DNA of 64,000 nucleotides from Streptomyces sp. NBC_01210 (GTDB lineage Bacteria; Actinomycetota; Actinomycetes; Streptomycetales; Streptomycetaceae): NCBI RefSeq assembly GCF_036010325.1, contig NZ_CP108549.1, positions 1,178,001 to 1,242,000 of the forward strand, read 5' to 3'. Shown piece by piece: positions 8,370 to 18,200 of this stretch (position 1 is its first letter; each line of letters starts with the position of its first letter). The notes under the pieces were generated by a model. It saw only the letters and a program-made list of their open reading frames with translations, ran no database searches and was not told where the DNA came from. The position numbers and the translations under genes were made by a program.

Positions 8370-9605
8370 TCAGCCGGCGGGCGGTCCGAGACGCCGCCTG
8401 AGCTCGAGCGCCAGCTCGACTGCGAGGCGTCGCTCGCCCGGCTCATAACCGAGCAGCTCGCTCGCCCGCACGATGCGTTTGAGAACCGTGTTGCGGTGGG
8501 TGTACAGGCGGGCGGCGGTGCGCGGCGCGTTCTCGGCCTCCTCGAGATAGACGCGGAGCGTCTCGCGCAGTCGTGCCGCCGTGGGTTCCTCCTCGGCAAG
8601 TGGTCCGAGTGTGGTCGCGACGAACTCGGCGGCATGGCGTGGATCCTGCGCGGCGAGCACGGTGACCTCGAGTTCCCGGTAGGAAGCGAGCCGTTCGCTG
8701 TCGGGGTTGCCGAGGAGCAGACGGTGCACGGTCAGAGCGGCCTCGTGGCTGGCGCGAAAGCCGGCTATGCCCTGACGAGTGGGGCCGATCGCGGCACGCA
8801 GACTGTCATGCGTCCGCGCCATCGCCGAGCGCAGATCCTCGAGGGGCGGTTCCCCGTTGGTACCGATCCAGGCCCACAGCGTGGTCGTCCCTGCGGGCAG
8901 CGTAAGACGCTTGCGTGCGCCTGCGGCGCGGGCGAGCACGAATGCCGCCGACTCCAACGCTCCGTGAGGCGCACCGGGCGGCTCAGCCCAGACGACGACT
9001 GCGGTGTGGCTCCGCTCGAGCGCGTAAGCCATCCGCTGACCGGCGACCGCAGGGTCGACGGGCGCGCCGTCGAGGATCAACCGGACGGTCTCGGTGCGCC
9101 GGGCGAGCGCGCCGCCGATCACCTCCTCGCGCTCGCGCTGGGCCTCGGCGAGAACGACACGCAGCGTCTGGTCGACATAGCGGAAGGTGAGCGAGAGCGA
9201 GAGCTCGGTGACACCCATCAGTTCGGGCCCGGGGCCCACGACCTCGTACGCGCAGGCCATCCAGCGTTCGAGCACCACCTGCTGGCCGCGCCGATAGCCC
9301 TCATAGATCGCGTCGAGGTCGATACCCCGACGCGCGACAGTGCGGGCACCGTCGAGTACTTCGGGCGGGATCGGGGTCGACAGGGGTGCCTCCGCGTGCC
9401 GCGCGAACGTGAGAAAGCGCTGAAGGTGGCCGCGGTTGTTGGCGGTTAGTTCGGCCACGATCGCGGCGTCGGCCCCGAACGCCGGGACCGCCTCGATCGC
9501 GGTGGCGTCCATATCGGCAATGGTCTCGTCGAAATCGAGGGCCAGTCGGTCCGCGATCACGGCGGCAAGCTCGAAGGTTCGTGCTGTCGGCTTCAGCGTC
9601 CTCAC
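8370..9605 (-). CDS. PucR family transcriptional regulator
   Basis: Regulator of about 411 residues. The C-terminal part ends with the PucR/CdaR helix-turn-helix: [20 protein letters not shown] followed by [16 protein letters not shown]. The middle region is the GGDEF-like CdaR domain and the N-terminal 150 residues are helical, probably sensing. The start is uncertain: GTG at 9605 opens [11 protein letters not shown], whereas ATGs at 9650 and 9659 would add 15-18 unconserved-looking residues; AGGG stands nine bases before 9650. A GTGTGC-N4-GCACAC palindrome at 9613-9628 sits right at the start, consistent with autoregulation, and a second copy lies upstream of the SDR operon it faces. Confidence 0.85.
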   Translation of the reverse strand: MRTLKPTARTFELAAVIADRLALDFDETIADMDATAIEAVPAFGADAAIVAELTANNRGHLQRFLTFARHAEAPLSTPIPPEVLDGARTVARRGIDLDAIYEGYRRGQQVVLERWMACAYEVVGPGPELMGVTELSLSLTFRYVDQTLRVVLAEAQREREEVIGGALARRTETVRLILDGAPVDPAVAGQRMAYALERSHTAVVVWAEPPGAPHGALESAAFVLARAAGARKRLTLPAGTTTLWAWIGTNGEPPLEDLRSAMARTHDSLRAAIGPTRQGIAGFRASHEAALTVHRLLLGNPDSERLASYRELEVTVLAAQDPRHAAEFVATTLGPLAEEEPTAARLRETLRVYLEEAENAPRTAARLYTHRNTVLKRIVRASELLGYEPGERRLAVELALELRRRLGPPAG

Positions 9606-9612
9606 ATGCGAA

Positions 9613-9628
9613 GTGTGCCGTCGCACAC
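9613..9628. promoter_or_regulatory. Palindrome GTGTGC-CGTC-GCACAC at the PucR gene start
   Basis: Perfect 6-bp arms, the same arms as in the palindrome at 6501-6518. It lies eight bases upstream of the GTG start at 9605 (or just inside the gene if an ATG at 9650/9659 is used). Best read as the autoregulatory site of the PucR protein. Confidence 0.55.
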
Positions 9629-9726
9629 CACCCTCCACAAGGCAGGGCATGCGACGCATCCCTGGTGGCAGCGGTGATCAGTTCCACACGATCGTGACCC
9701 GCTCGTCGCGTCGGGTTCCCACCAGG

Positions 9727-9915
9727 GGCGGTCCTGCCGCAGGCGGACCGGGTACTGCTGGTGGCCGTCGACCACTGCACGAGCCTGACCAAGCGGCAGC
9801 TTGCGCCGCTCTTCGGCTGCTCACCTGCGACTGCGTGCCGGTCATCCAGCGGCTGCGGTCTCACCTGGCCGTCGACCAGGCCCGTCGGCTCCGCCCCGCC
9901 GTACCGAAGGCGTGG
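9727..9915 (+). mobile_element. IS5-family transposase remnant
   Basis: The translation [20 protein letters not shown] with [10 protein letters not shown], then in another frame [19 protein letters not shown], resembles the N-terminal helix-turn-helix of Streptomyces IS5-type transposases ([24 protein letters not shown]). Only about 60 residues with one frameshift remain; the DDE catalytic region and the inverted repeats are not visible. It is a decayed fragment and cannot move. Confidence 0.55.
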
Positions 9916-10080
9916 CGGGATCCGGGCCCGCGCTCCTCGACCCCGAGCTCCTCGGCCGGCGGTGCGGTCGATCCTGTGTCACTCCGCAGCTCGCCGGCCA
10001 GGCTCCAGCCGGTCGAGCAAGGTATGGAAAGCGGCGTCTGCCCGGTCCCAATCGCCATCGGCCAGCCGTGCAAGGAGGAT

Positions 10081-10452
10081 GCGACACGTCCTGGACGCCG
10101 TCGAGGCCAAGTTCCCCAAGGCCGCCGAAACCTCGATGCCGCCCAGCACGAACTGCTGGCCTTCACCGCCTTCCCCCGCGAGACCTGGAGCCAGATCCGG
10201 TCCAACAACCCGCAGGAGAGGCTGAACAAGGAAATCAGGCGTCGCACCGACGTGGTCGGCATCTTTCCCGACCACACTGCGCTGATCCGCCTGGTCGGCG
10301 CCGTCCTCGCCGAGCAGAACGCCAAATGGACCGAGGCCCGCAGCTGCATGGGCCGCGAACTCCTCGGCAAGACCCGACTCCATGCGAACGAGTCATGGAC
10401 CGGCGAGACCCGTCCTGCCCACCGAACTCAGCCCATACCTCAAAGAAGATGA
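10081..10452 (+). mobile_element. IS256-family transposase remnant (C-terminal part)
   Basis: One frame reads [14 protein letters not shown] and, after a frameshift near 10130, the next frame continues [20 protein letters not shown], then [20 protein letters not shown] with [18 protein letters not shown]. This is the conserved C-terminal third of IS256/mutator transposases, including the final catalytic Glu region ([13 protein letters not shown]). The rest of the transposase is absent. The stretch between this and the IS5 remnant (about 9916-10080) is not identified. Confidence 0.7.
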
Positions 10453-10652
10453 CCGAGTGGCCGTCGATACACCACTTCGGCGGACATGACCTGGCACGCC
10501 CCCTCAGGGACCTCCCGATAGGTACTGATGCAGGTATTTTTCCGCTGTTGCAAGGCCTCGCCACGAGGGGACACTTCCACCAGCTCACCTGTTCGGATTG
10601 CAACAGTCGGTGGGCGTTGGAGCTGAGCCTGCGTGGTTGGAGAGATGACGGC

Positions 10653-13499
10653 GTGGTGTATAGCGGGGGTTGCCTGTTGGGTCGCGAGGCCGAGACGCAG
10701 GTGTTGGCCGAGCTGGCAGCCTCTGCGGCGGCGGGGGCCGGCCGGACGGCATTGGTTTCCGGTGAGGCAGGCATCGGCAAGACGGCCCTTCTGAGGTCGG
10801 CGGCGGCAACAGCGGAGCGTTTAGGGATGCGGGTGCTCTACGCAGCAGCGCAGGAGTTGGAGCACCAGCGTCCGTTCACCTTGATGTCTGCTTGCTTGGG
10901 AATGGACAGCGACTCGGCCGATCCCGCACGGGCTCGGGCCGCCGAGTTCCTACGTGATGAGGCTCGGTACGGCCTCCCGGGTGCGACGGCGACGGCGGCC
11001 CTCCCCGCCGTCGGCGCCATGCTCGGTCTGGTCGAGGACATGTGCGCCCAGGGGCCGCTGGCACTGGTACTCGATGACCTGCAGTGGGCGGACCCGGCGA
11101 GTGTGCAGGCGCTGCACAGACTCATGCTGTCAGCCCAGCAGTTGCCCTTGCTGATTGCCGCGGCATGGCGTCCGGTGCCCAGGGCCCGGGAGGTGAACCT
11201 GCTCTCCCGGACACTGGCGGTCGGCGTGATCACGCTGCTGGAGCTGGAGTCGCTGACTCCATCGGCCGTTTCGGCGTTGCTGGCGGACCAGTGCGGGGGC
11301 GAGCCCGGTCCACGGCTGCGGCGTGTGGCCGAGGGGGCGGCCGGAAACCCGTTGTATCTCGAAGAGCTGGTCGCCGCCCTCCATCGGGAGGAGGCGATCG
11401 AGGTCCGCGCCGGGACCGCGGACGTCTCAGTCGACTGCGAGCTTCCGTCATTGCCTGGGCTGATAACCCACCGGCTGGCGTATCTGCGCGACGACGTACT
11501 GCATGTCCTGCGTGTCGCTGCCGTGCTCGGCTCCGACTGCACCGTCACCCGACTCGCGGCGGTCCTGGAGAAGCCGACCCATGAATTGCTGCGTATCGTC
11601 GCCGAGGTCGTAGCGGCCGGAGTGCTCCGGGACGACGGCGACAGGCTGGTCTTCCGCCACGACCTCATACGGCGCTCGCTGTATGACGCCGTGACAGGCT
11701 CGGCCAGGGAGATGCTGCACCTGAGGGCAGCGCAGGCCCTGGCACACGCCGCAACCGCCCCTGAACGAGTGGCGGAGCACCTGCTGCAAGGTGCGCCGGA
11801 GGGCGGGGAGTTCCTGACCGCCTGGCTCGTTCAGTCTGCGGCGCGACTGACGACGCGGGCACCGGCACTCGCCTTGGGCCTGCTCCGGAGAGCCCTCGCG
11901 CTCGGCGACCCCGGCGACCCGCGTCGCGAACTGCTGCATCTGCACCATGCCGTCGCCCAGCTGACTCGCGACGTGGGGGAGGCGGAAGAGGGCGACCGGG
12001 TCGCCCTCTCGAGTCTGCGCGATCCCAGACTGGAGTCAACGCTGCGCTGGATCACCGTGCAGGCGTCATTCGCCCGGGGTCGGCCCGACCGTGCGCTCGA
12101 CGAGGCACGAACAGCGTGCGCGAGTCCTCACGTGCCCACGGTGGACTCCGTACGGTTCCAGGCGTTTGGCAGCATCTGCCTGCTCGCCTCGGGCGACCTC
12201 GCGCAGACCGGGGCGACCGCGGCGGCAGCGCGGCGCAGTGCCGGCGAACTCGGCGACAACCCCGCCCTCGCCCATGCGCTGCACGTCCTGGCCGCCAAGC
12301 GGTTCGTCGAGGCACCAGACGACGAAGCCCTGGAACTGGCACGGCAGGCCTCCAGCCTCATGCCGGAGACCATGCATCCCGCGCAGTGGCTCGGGGGGAA
12401 ACTCGCCATGGCCAACTGTTATGCGGATCTTGACCATTGCCAGGACGCCTTACGCACCCTGGCCGCAGTCCGCGATGCCGTCGAGCACACAGGCGGAGTC
12501 TTCCTCCCGTGGTACCACCTTTCCTGCGCGCTCCTGGCGTTCCACGCAGGCGACTGGGACGATGCGCTGGCCGACGTCGAGGCGGGGCTCGGTTCGGGCA
12601 AGGCTTTCGGAATGAGCCGGGCATTGCATGCGGTGGCAGCACTCATCGCGGTCCACCGGGATCAAACCGCTGTCGCCGAAGCCCACTTGACCGCCTCGGA
12701 CGGGGCTTCGGACAGCGGGACGTTCGCGTGGTTCTATGAGTACCTGCCGCTGTGCGCGAGCGCTCTCATCGACGAGGCGCGCAATGAACCCGAGCGCGCG
12801 TACAGGCGGCTCGCCCTCGCGTTCGACCGCGGCATCGGTCATCTGCCCGGCCGACTGATCCTCGGCTTCCTGACACCCGATCTCGTCCGCCTCGCCCTGG
12901 CCGGGAACGACACCGCCAACGCGCGGCGATTCGCCGATGCCGCCCGGGCCAGGAGCGAGATCAGCGGCGCCCCCCACCACGTCGGTGACGCACGCCGATG
13001 CCAAGGGCTGCTGCTGCAGGATCCGGATCTGCTTCTCGACGCTGCCCGCTGCTATCAGGAGGCGCCGCGACCGTTGAACGAGGCGCGCGCCTGCACGGAT
13101 GCGGCGGAACTGCTGGCCCGGAGCGGACGCCTGGCCGAAGCCCGTGCCGCGCTGGATCGTGCGCTGGCTCTGCACGCACGCCTGGGTGCCGACTGGGACG
13201 CCGCTCGCGCCACCACACGGCTGCGCGCAGCCCGCACGGGGCGTGGCGGGCGCACGCCCCCAAACGCCGTCCGTCACGGGTGGAACGCACTCACCACCAC
13301 GGAGCGACTCATCGCCGACCACGTCGCCAAGGGACAATCCAACCCCAAGGCCGCGGCATGCATGGGCATTTCTCCCCGCACGGTCAGTACGCACGTGTCC
13401 AACATCCTCAGGAAACTGGGGATGACCTCACGCGTTGAACTCGCCGCCGAGGTGATCCGCAGGCAGAACCGTGACCGGCCCTCGGGGCGCTCGGAGTAA
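10653..13499 (+). CDS. LAL-type LuxR family transcriptional regulator (AAA ATPase)
   Basis: Large ATP-binding regulator of 948 residues. Walker A GEAGIGKT (residues 37-44) and Walker B LALVLDDLQWAD mark the N-terminal AAA ATPase; a long TPR-like helical middle follows; the C-terminal LuxR helix-turn-helix (LTTTERLIADHVAKGQSN, then SPRTVSTHVSNILRKLGM) occupies about residues 880-940. Size and order are those of LAL (MalT-like) activators of Streptomyces. GTG at 10653 is chosen because GGAGAG lies eight bases upstream. A degenerate copy of its own 3' end follows at 13612-14152. A secreted lectin gene lies downstream and is a possible target, which is inference. Confidence 0.93.
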   Translation: MVYSGGCLLGREAETQVLAELAASAAAGAGRTALVSGEAGIGKTALLRSAAATAERLGMRVLYAAAQELEHQRPFTLMSACLGMDSDSADPARARAAEFLRDEARYGLPGATATAALPAVGAMLGLVEDMCAQGPLALVLDDLQWADPASVQALHRLMLSAQQLPLLIAAAWRPVPRAREVNLLSRTLAVGVITLLELESLTPSAVSALLADQCGGEPGPRLRRVAEGAAGNPLYLEELVAALHREEAIEVRAGTADVSVDCELPSLPGLITHRLAYLRDDVLHVLRVAAVLGSDCTVTRLAAVLEKPTHELLRIVAEVVAAGVLRDDGDRLVFRHDLIRRSLYDAVTGSAREMLHLRAAQALAHAATAPERVAEHLLQGAPEGGEFLTAWLVQSAARLTTRAPALALGLLRRALALGDPGDPRRELLHLHHAVAQLTRDVGEAEEGDRVALSSLRDPRLESTLRWITVQASFARGRPDRALDEARTACASPHVPTVDSVRFQAFGSICLLASGDLAQTGATAAAARRSAGELGDNPALAHALHVLAAKRFVEAPDDEALELARQASSLMPETMHPAQWLGGKLAMANCYADLDHCQDALRTLAAVRDAVEHTGGVFLPWYHLSCALLAFHAGDWDDALADVEAGLGSGKAFGMSRALHAVAALIAVHRDQTAVAEAHLTASDGASDSGTFAWFYEYLPLCASALIDEARNEPERAYRRLALAFDRGIGHLPGRLILGFLTPDLVRLALAGNDTANARRFADAARARSEISGAPHHVGDARRCQGLLLQDPDLLLDAARCYQEAPRPLNEARACTDAAELLARSGRLAEARAALDRALALHARLGADWDAARATTRLRAARTGRGGRTPPNAVRHGWNALTTTERLIADHVAKGQSNPKAAACMGISPRTVSTHVSNILRKLGMTSRVELAAEVIRRQNRDRPSGRSE

Positions 13500-13611
13500 A
13501 CGACCGCGCTCGGCTACCTCACACCAGCCGAGTTCGAGCAGCAACTGACCGCATCACATACGTTGTGACTCCCGTATGAAACCCATGTCCACTCCCGGTG
13601 GTCAACCTCAG

Positions 13612-14152
13612 CGCGCGGCGAACCCGTTCGCGCGTACACGCGGCTCGCGCTCGGCTTCGACCGTGGCGCATCGGTCACCTGCGGGCCGTCTGGTCCTCGG
13701 CTTCCTGACACCCGATCTCGTCCGCCTCGCCCTGGCCGGGAACGACACCGCCAACGCGCGGCGATACGCCGAAGCCGCCCCAGGCCAGGAGCGAGACCAG
13801 CGGCGCCCCTCACCACCTCGGGGACGCCCGCCGATGCCAAGGGCTGTGGCTGCAGGACCTGACATGCTTCTCGGCGCCGCCCGCTGCTATCACGAGGCGC
13901 CGCGACCGACGAACGGGGCGCACGCCTGCACGGATGCGGCGGAACTGCCGACCCGGAGCGGACGCCTGGTTCACCACCACGGAGCGCCTCATCGCCGACC
14001 ACGTCACCAAAGGACAATCCAACCCCAAGGCCGCGGCCCGCATGGGTATTTCTCCCCGCACGGTCAGTACGCACGTGTCCAACATCCTCAGGAAACCGGG
14101 GATGACCTCACCTGTTGAAATCACCGCCGAGGCGATCCGCAGGCAGGAGTCA
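13612..14152 (+). pseudogene. Decayed partial duplicate of the LAL regulator 3' end
   Basis: Bases 13690-13765 are nearly identical to 12857-12930, and 13977-14130 to 13293-13446, so this is a second copy of the last third of the preceding gene. The copy lacks the equivalent of about 13130-13290 and has indels that put the TPR part in several frames; the helix-turn-helix part survives in one frame (TTTERLIADHVTKGQSNPKA, then SPRTVSTHVSNILRKPG) with Leu-to-Pro and other changes. It probably arose by tandem duplication or recombination between related regulators followed by decay. Not expected to give a working protein. Confidence 0.85.
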
Positions 14153-14377
14153 AAACCGCCGCCTCCCTTGGTGGGCAATGAGCGGCATTCCCACGGACCG
14201 TGGCAGGAAAGCCTACGTCAGTTGACGGATGTACGACGTTTTGCGCCAAAGTACTTTCACCTTGGCGGGAGACAGACGCAGTCCAGGTCGAGTACCGGGA
14301 TTCCACCCGCCGTGGAGGCACGCATCGAGGGTTTGATGTCCGGCCGGCGTGCACACTGAACGAAAGGGAGATACACC
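14153..14377. promoter_or_regulatory. Upstream region of the lectin gene
   Basis: Non-coding leader with TTGACG at 14222-14227 and an inverted repeat CGCCAA-N12-TTGGCG at 14244-14267. Either could belong to the lectin promoter or to a LuxR-type binding site; I cannot assign a clear -10 box. Confidence 0.3.
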
Positions 14378-15565
14378 GTGATGGATAAACCACCTTCCCG
14401 CAGATCGGCGTCGCGTATGACCGCTGGTCTGCTGACGCTGGCGCTCTCGGCACTCAGCGTCGCGGTGTCACCGCTCACGACGGGAATCGCCAACGCCGAC
14501 AGTTCGGACCTCGAGGGATTGACGCTGAAGCTGGCCGACGAACGCCGCTACCTGGACCTTGATCGGGATTCATCGGAAGCGGGAGTGAGCGTTGTCGCGA
14601 AGCTTTACTCCGACGTGGTGGCGGATGAGTGGAGCTTCGTTCCGGTTCCGGACAGCAACGGCCGTTTCCAGATTAGGAACGACAGGACTGGGGGATGCAT
14701 CGACTTCAACTCCGACAACGATCATCTGAACAAGAACCCCACCTGTGACCCGAACAACCCCAAGCAGAACTGGTACATCCAGCCGTCGGACCTGAGGCCC
14801 AACACATACATCATCCGAAACTACCGCAACAACAAGTGCATGGACCGCCTCAATGGCTACAGCAACCTTTCAGGTGTCACGGTCGGCCTCTACGGCTGCG
14901 GGAACCGGAACACCAACCAGGCATGGGAGATCCAGGGCAACTCGGATAACGCCGGAGCCGCACTGGACAATATGGCTCTCTCGTACGCACTCAAGCAGTA
15001 CGAGGACCGATCCGACATCATCAGGTCAGCGACCTATGTCGTGGACGCAGACAGGAGCGACAGGGCGGTCCTCGCCGCGTACCAGAACGTGACGCAAGAC
15101 GGCGGATCGACGACGAACTACTCGACACTCATCGCCGACCACTCGGTGAGCTGGAGCCAAACAACGGGGACCACCGTCACGATCACCAACGGCTTCAGCA
15201 CCATGATCGGGGTCGATTTCAAGTTTTCGCCTGTCCCAGGGCGCCTAACCGACGTCACCCTCAAGACTTCCATAACACAAACCTACAGCAGCGCAAGGGC
15301 GGACTCGACGTCCGCCACCGAGACAGGCACCCGAGTCCTCCGCATCAATCCTGGTGAGCACGGCTGGGTCCTACGTGCCCAACTCACCAAGACGGTGCGG
15401 GGGACATGGACAGTGCAAAACGACCTCGGAACGAGTTGGACCGGCCTCGGAACCGCCACGGTCCCCGTGGCGGAAAATACCGACAACCGACGAAGCGATG
15501 TCGTCCTGTGCACGTCGGACAGTGAGCAGCAGCTCTGCAGGGACACCGACCCCGCATCGGCCTGA
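14378..15565 (+). CDS. Secreted ricin B-type lectin with aerolysin-like C-terminal region
   Basis: Protein of 395 residues. A basic, then hydrophobic N-terminus ending ANA-DSS (about residue 40) is a Sec signal peptide. Residues about 45-190 form a ricin B/beta-trefoil carbohydrate-binding domain with QxW motifs in KQNW and NQAW. The remaining 200 residues are rich in Ser/Thr with long alternating strands (SVSWSQTTGTTVTITNGFST; TLKTSITQTYSSARADSTSA) followed by a Pro-Gly turn and VLRAQLTKTVRGTWTV, which looks like the pore-forming module of aerolysin/ETX-MTX2 proteins; that reading is inference. GGGAG precedes the GTG/ATG start pair (14378/14381). Codon use is less GC-biased than neighbours, suggesting transfer. 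A strong terminator follows. Confidence 0.8.
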   Translation: MMDKPPSRRSASRMTAGLLTLALSALSVAVSPLTTGIANADSSDLEGLTLKLADERRYLDLDRDSSEAGVSVVAKLYSDVVADEWSFVPVPDSNGRFQIRNDRTGGCIDFNSDNDHLNKNPTCDPNNPKQNWYIQPSDLRPNTYIIRNYRNNKCMDRLNGYSNLSGVTVGLYGCGNRNTNQAWEIQGNSDNAGAALDNMALSYALKQYEDRSDIIRSATYVVDADRSDRAVLAAYQNVTQDGGSTTNYSTLIADHSVSWSQTTGTTVTITNGFSTMIGVDFKFSPVPGRLTDVTLKTSITQTYSSARADSTSATETGTRVLRINPGEHGWVLRAQLTKTVRGTWTVQNDLGTSWTGLGTATVPVAENTDNRRSDVVLCTSDSEQQLCRDTDPASA

Positions 15566-15579
15566 CGCGTCCGTAGTAC

Positions 15580-15611
15580 GGTGGGCCTGCCGGCGAGCCG
15601 GCAGGCCCACC
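15580..15611 (+). terminator. Hairpin terminator after the lectin gene
   Basis: Inverted repeat with 15-bp complementary arms (15580-15594 and 15597-15611) separated by two bases, starting 15 bases after the lectin stop. Very stable GC-rich hairpin without a T-run. Confidence 0.75.
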
Positions 15612-15924
15612 GCCATGAGGCGGAGTGGTGTCATCCCCCACGAACTCCCGTCGACCGTGCATGCGCCTACTTTTCATAGCCGGGCCGCCGACAAGGCCTT
15701 TCTGTTCGGCCATTTGGCCGTCGGTCCGGTTGTGCCGTACGAAAAGTCCGCCACCATCTCCGGGCCGCACGTGACCTTTCGGCATCTCACCGATCGGGCG
15801 GCGGTACGGATGAGCTCCAGGACCGCGCCGGGCTGGGACATTCTTGAGCGGCCCGGCCCGCACCAGCAGAGCACCTGCCGCGGGCTCTGGATGCCCCGTC
15901 GGCCGCGCCGGCGTCGCGGCGACC
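15612..15924. other. Stretch without recognisable gene
   Basis: Between the lectin terminator and the IS3 remnant I see no reading frame with family resemblance and no clear ribosome binding site. It may be further decayed sequence brought in with the insertion element. Confidence 0.4.
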
Positions 15925-16497
15925 GCGGGTCTCGGTATCACCGCTGAATCCTTGCGGATGTGGGTCGCAAGGACGGGCCCGAGGCGGTACGGAAGGCCAC
16001 GACGCCGACGTCAGCGCGGCGCAGGAGGTGACCCGGCTGCGTGAGGAGAACATGCGACTGCGCCAGGCCGAGGCGGAGTGGCAGTTGGAGCGCGAGATCC
16101 TGCGCCGGGCAGCCGCCTGCTTCGCTCGGGAAGTGAAGTGAGCCCCTGCCGCTGGGACTTCATCTCGAGAACCGCGTCGGTTTCGGCGTCAAGCGGATCT
16201 GCCGGGTGGTAGGCGTCTCCCGCTCCGGCTACTACCGGCATCTTGCCACCGCCCAGGTCCGTGCCGATCGCCGGACCGAGGAAGAGCGCAGGGTGGCCGA
16301 GATCCACGAGACCCACGTCGATCATCGCGGTGCCCATGGGGCTCGCTGCCATGCCGAGTTGAAGGGCCGCGCGCGGAAGACCAACCGCAAGCGCGTCACA
16401 CGGCTGATGCGGTCAACCGCATCACCGGCCATCACCTGCGGCGGACGAAGCGCACGACCATCGCCGTCAAGACGGCGCCGCCCGCGCCGGGGCCGTG
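15925..16497 (+). mobile_element. IS3-family element remnant (OrfA end and OrfB start)
   Basis: Translation gives LGITAESLRMWV, then VTRLREENMRLRQAEAEWQL with EREILRRAAACFAREVK and a stop: the leucine-zipper end of IS3 OrfA. It is followed by FGVKRICRVVGVSRSGYYRH and VAEIHETHVDHRGAHGARCH, the OrfB start, and after a frameshift by RITGHHLRRTKRTTIAVK. OrfB stops before the DDE integrase core. At least two frameshifts and loss of the 3' half make it inactive. Its right end abuts a truncated reading frame on the other strand, so it may mark an old rearrangement point. Confidence 0.75.
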
Positions 16498-16998
16498 TTG
16501 GCCGGCCGTAGGGGCCGGTGCGGTCGACCAGGTGGACGTGGCGGCAATCAGCCGTCCATGCGCAGTGATCCGGTCCCAGCGCAGCTCGAATCCACTCAGC
16601 TCTGCCTGCTGCCGGGGAGGGGTGACCTTGAGCATCGCGTGCTGGTCGACGCTTCGCACGATCCGGAACGTGGTGCCCGAGGCGACGCTGGGCGAAGAGA
16701 GCAGCGTAGGGCCACCCATGGCGCGCACCGAAGGGGCTGCCAGTGCGAAGCGGGTGACGCGGCCTGCGGTGTCGGTGGCCTCGACGGCGAGCCTCCACAC
16801 CCCGTCCAGGAGGCGGGGACCCGCCTCTGCCGGGCCGTCATGCCTGTGGTGACGCAACGGCGTGGTCGCGGTGAGCAGCAATGTGCCGTCCGACTGTGGT
16901 TCCGGATGCAGGGCGACGGTGCGCATGCGGCCCCGTTGCCCCAGCATCAGCTTGGCGCTGCCGAGATCCCCTGGTCGGATCGGGGAGGGCACTGCCAC
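16432..16998 (-). pseudogene. Unidentified protein fragment truncated at the IS3 remnant
   Basis: The frame has good coding character (188 residues from a GTG, for example DGVWRLAVEATDTAGRVTRF, with repeated beta-strand-like segments), but its last 30 residues are the reverse complement of the IS3 remnant, so the true C-terminus has been lost near 16500. The sequence resembles the beta-rich accessory domains found in actinobacterial wall-polysaccharide transferases, and it is divergent from a Stealth-type phosphotransferase pseudogene, but I cannot name the family. No good ribosome binding site stands before the GTG, so the N-terminus may also be missing. Confidence 0.4.
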
Positions 16999-17249
16999 GT
17001 TCAGGGTGCGGCCGCCGAGTACCGACAGATGAGCAGGTGAATGTACCTGCCGCGTGGAATAACAAGGTCTTACTCATGACGTTTCGGAATAGCCCTTTCT
17101 GATCTTCGCTCGCATATCGCATTCACGAGGACCTTTACCGGCCCGGCACGCACTCCCGCAACCGCGTGTGATTTACCTCACGGGCGTGAAAAGGGAACCA
17201 TTTCTCGCGCATTCCTTCTCTCTCTCGAAAAGCAGGAGAGGGGTAGGAA

Positions 17250-18200
17250 ATGAGACAGCGAGTGGTCATCGGCCGATACGAGTGCAGCAAGGCCGACATC
17301 ACGCAGGTGTCGGCGAAGTCAGGTCCCGATGTTGCATCGCCCGTAAGTAAACGCGCCGGCAATGCAGAGGGATCGCCCATTGTCCGGATCCAGCGCAGGG
17401 TGATGCCGCACCGCCTGCGCCGCGCGTTAGCCGGCCGGTACTCGCCCGAACAACGCCGACGCATCATGAGGGCACTCAGCGGTGCCGCCGTGGGCCACAT
17501 CGTCCACCAGGCGAGCCGCATCGGCCTTGCCGCTCTGCACCGCTATGTCCTCGCCGCCTGTGGCGGCGTGGTAGCGACTGTGGGCGCCCGCCCGCGCATC
17601 GCCTTCGTGGACGAACAGCTCTCCCCGGAGTCAGCCCGGCGCGCCAACCTCGGCACGGTCACCGAAGCCCGGGAAACCGCGGGCATCGACTACTTCTGCA
17701 TACGGAGCCGGGACCGCCACGCAACCGCGGTCGCCGTCTCTCCAAGCGACCGGGACCGCACCCTTCGTGCCCTGGAGGAGCTGTGCCGTGCCCTGCCCGG
17801 CTATCTCGGCTCCCACGGCCATCCCCCGTACCAGTGCGCACGGGCGAGATGTTCGCCCTCGTCCTCCCGGAGGAAATCCGCTTTCCCATCGACGCTGTCT
17901 ACACCTGGGTGGACGGCTCCGACCCGCAGCGGCCGCGCCGCCGCTCCGCCTTCAGCTGCACCGGATGTCACCAGGAAGCGGCCAACGCCGCGCGCTACGC
18001 CGACCATGGTGAACTCCGGCACTCCTTGCGGTCGCTGGACATGTACGCGCCGTGGATCCGCACCATCTACATCGTCACCGACGACCAGACGCCCTCGTGG
18101 CTGGACACCTCACGGCCCGGCATCAAGGTGGTAGGCCACCGCGACATCCTCACCGACCCGGACTGGCTGCCCACCTTCAACTCCCACGCCATCGAAGACC
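17250..18200 (+). pseudogene. Stealth family polysaccharide phosphotransferase, frameshifted and truncated
   Basis: The ATG at 17250 has a strong GGAGAGGGG leader. The first 190 residues match the N-terminal region of Streptomyces Stealth proteins (RIAFVDEQLSPESARRANL). After about 17830 another frame holds conserved region 1 and the start of region 2: IDAVYTWVDGSDP, then ELRHSLRSLDMYAPWIRTIY with IVTDDQTPSWLDTSRPGIKV and FNSHAIE. Spacing inside region 1 is shortened and the remaining C-terminal regions 3 and 4 are absent; the frame runs into the next gene. Intact relatives transfer sugar phosphates to capsule or wall polymers and have over 500 residues. This copy is dead. Confidence 0.75.

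Noticed and set aside
9916..10080. Minus-strand frame with [20 protein letters not shown] character between two IS remnants
   Set aside because: Reads like a real protein fragment but too short to identify, so not listed as a gene.
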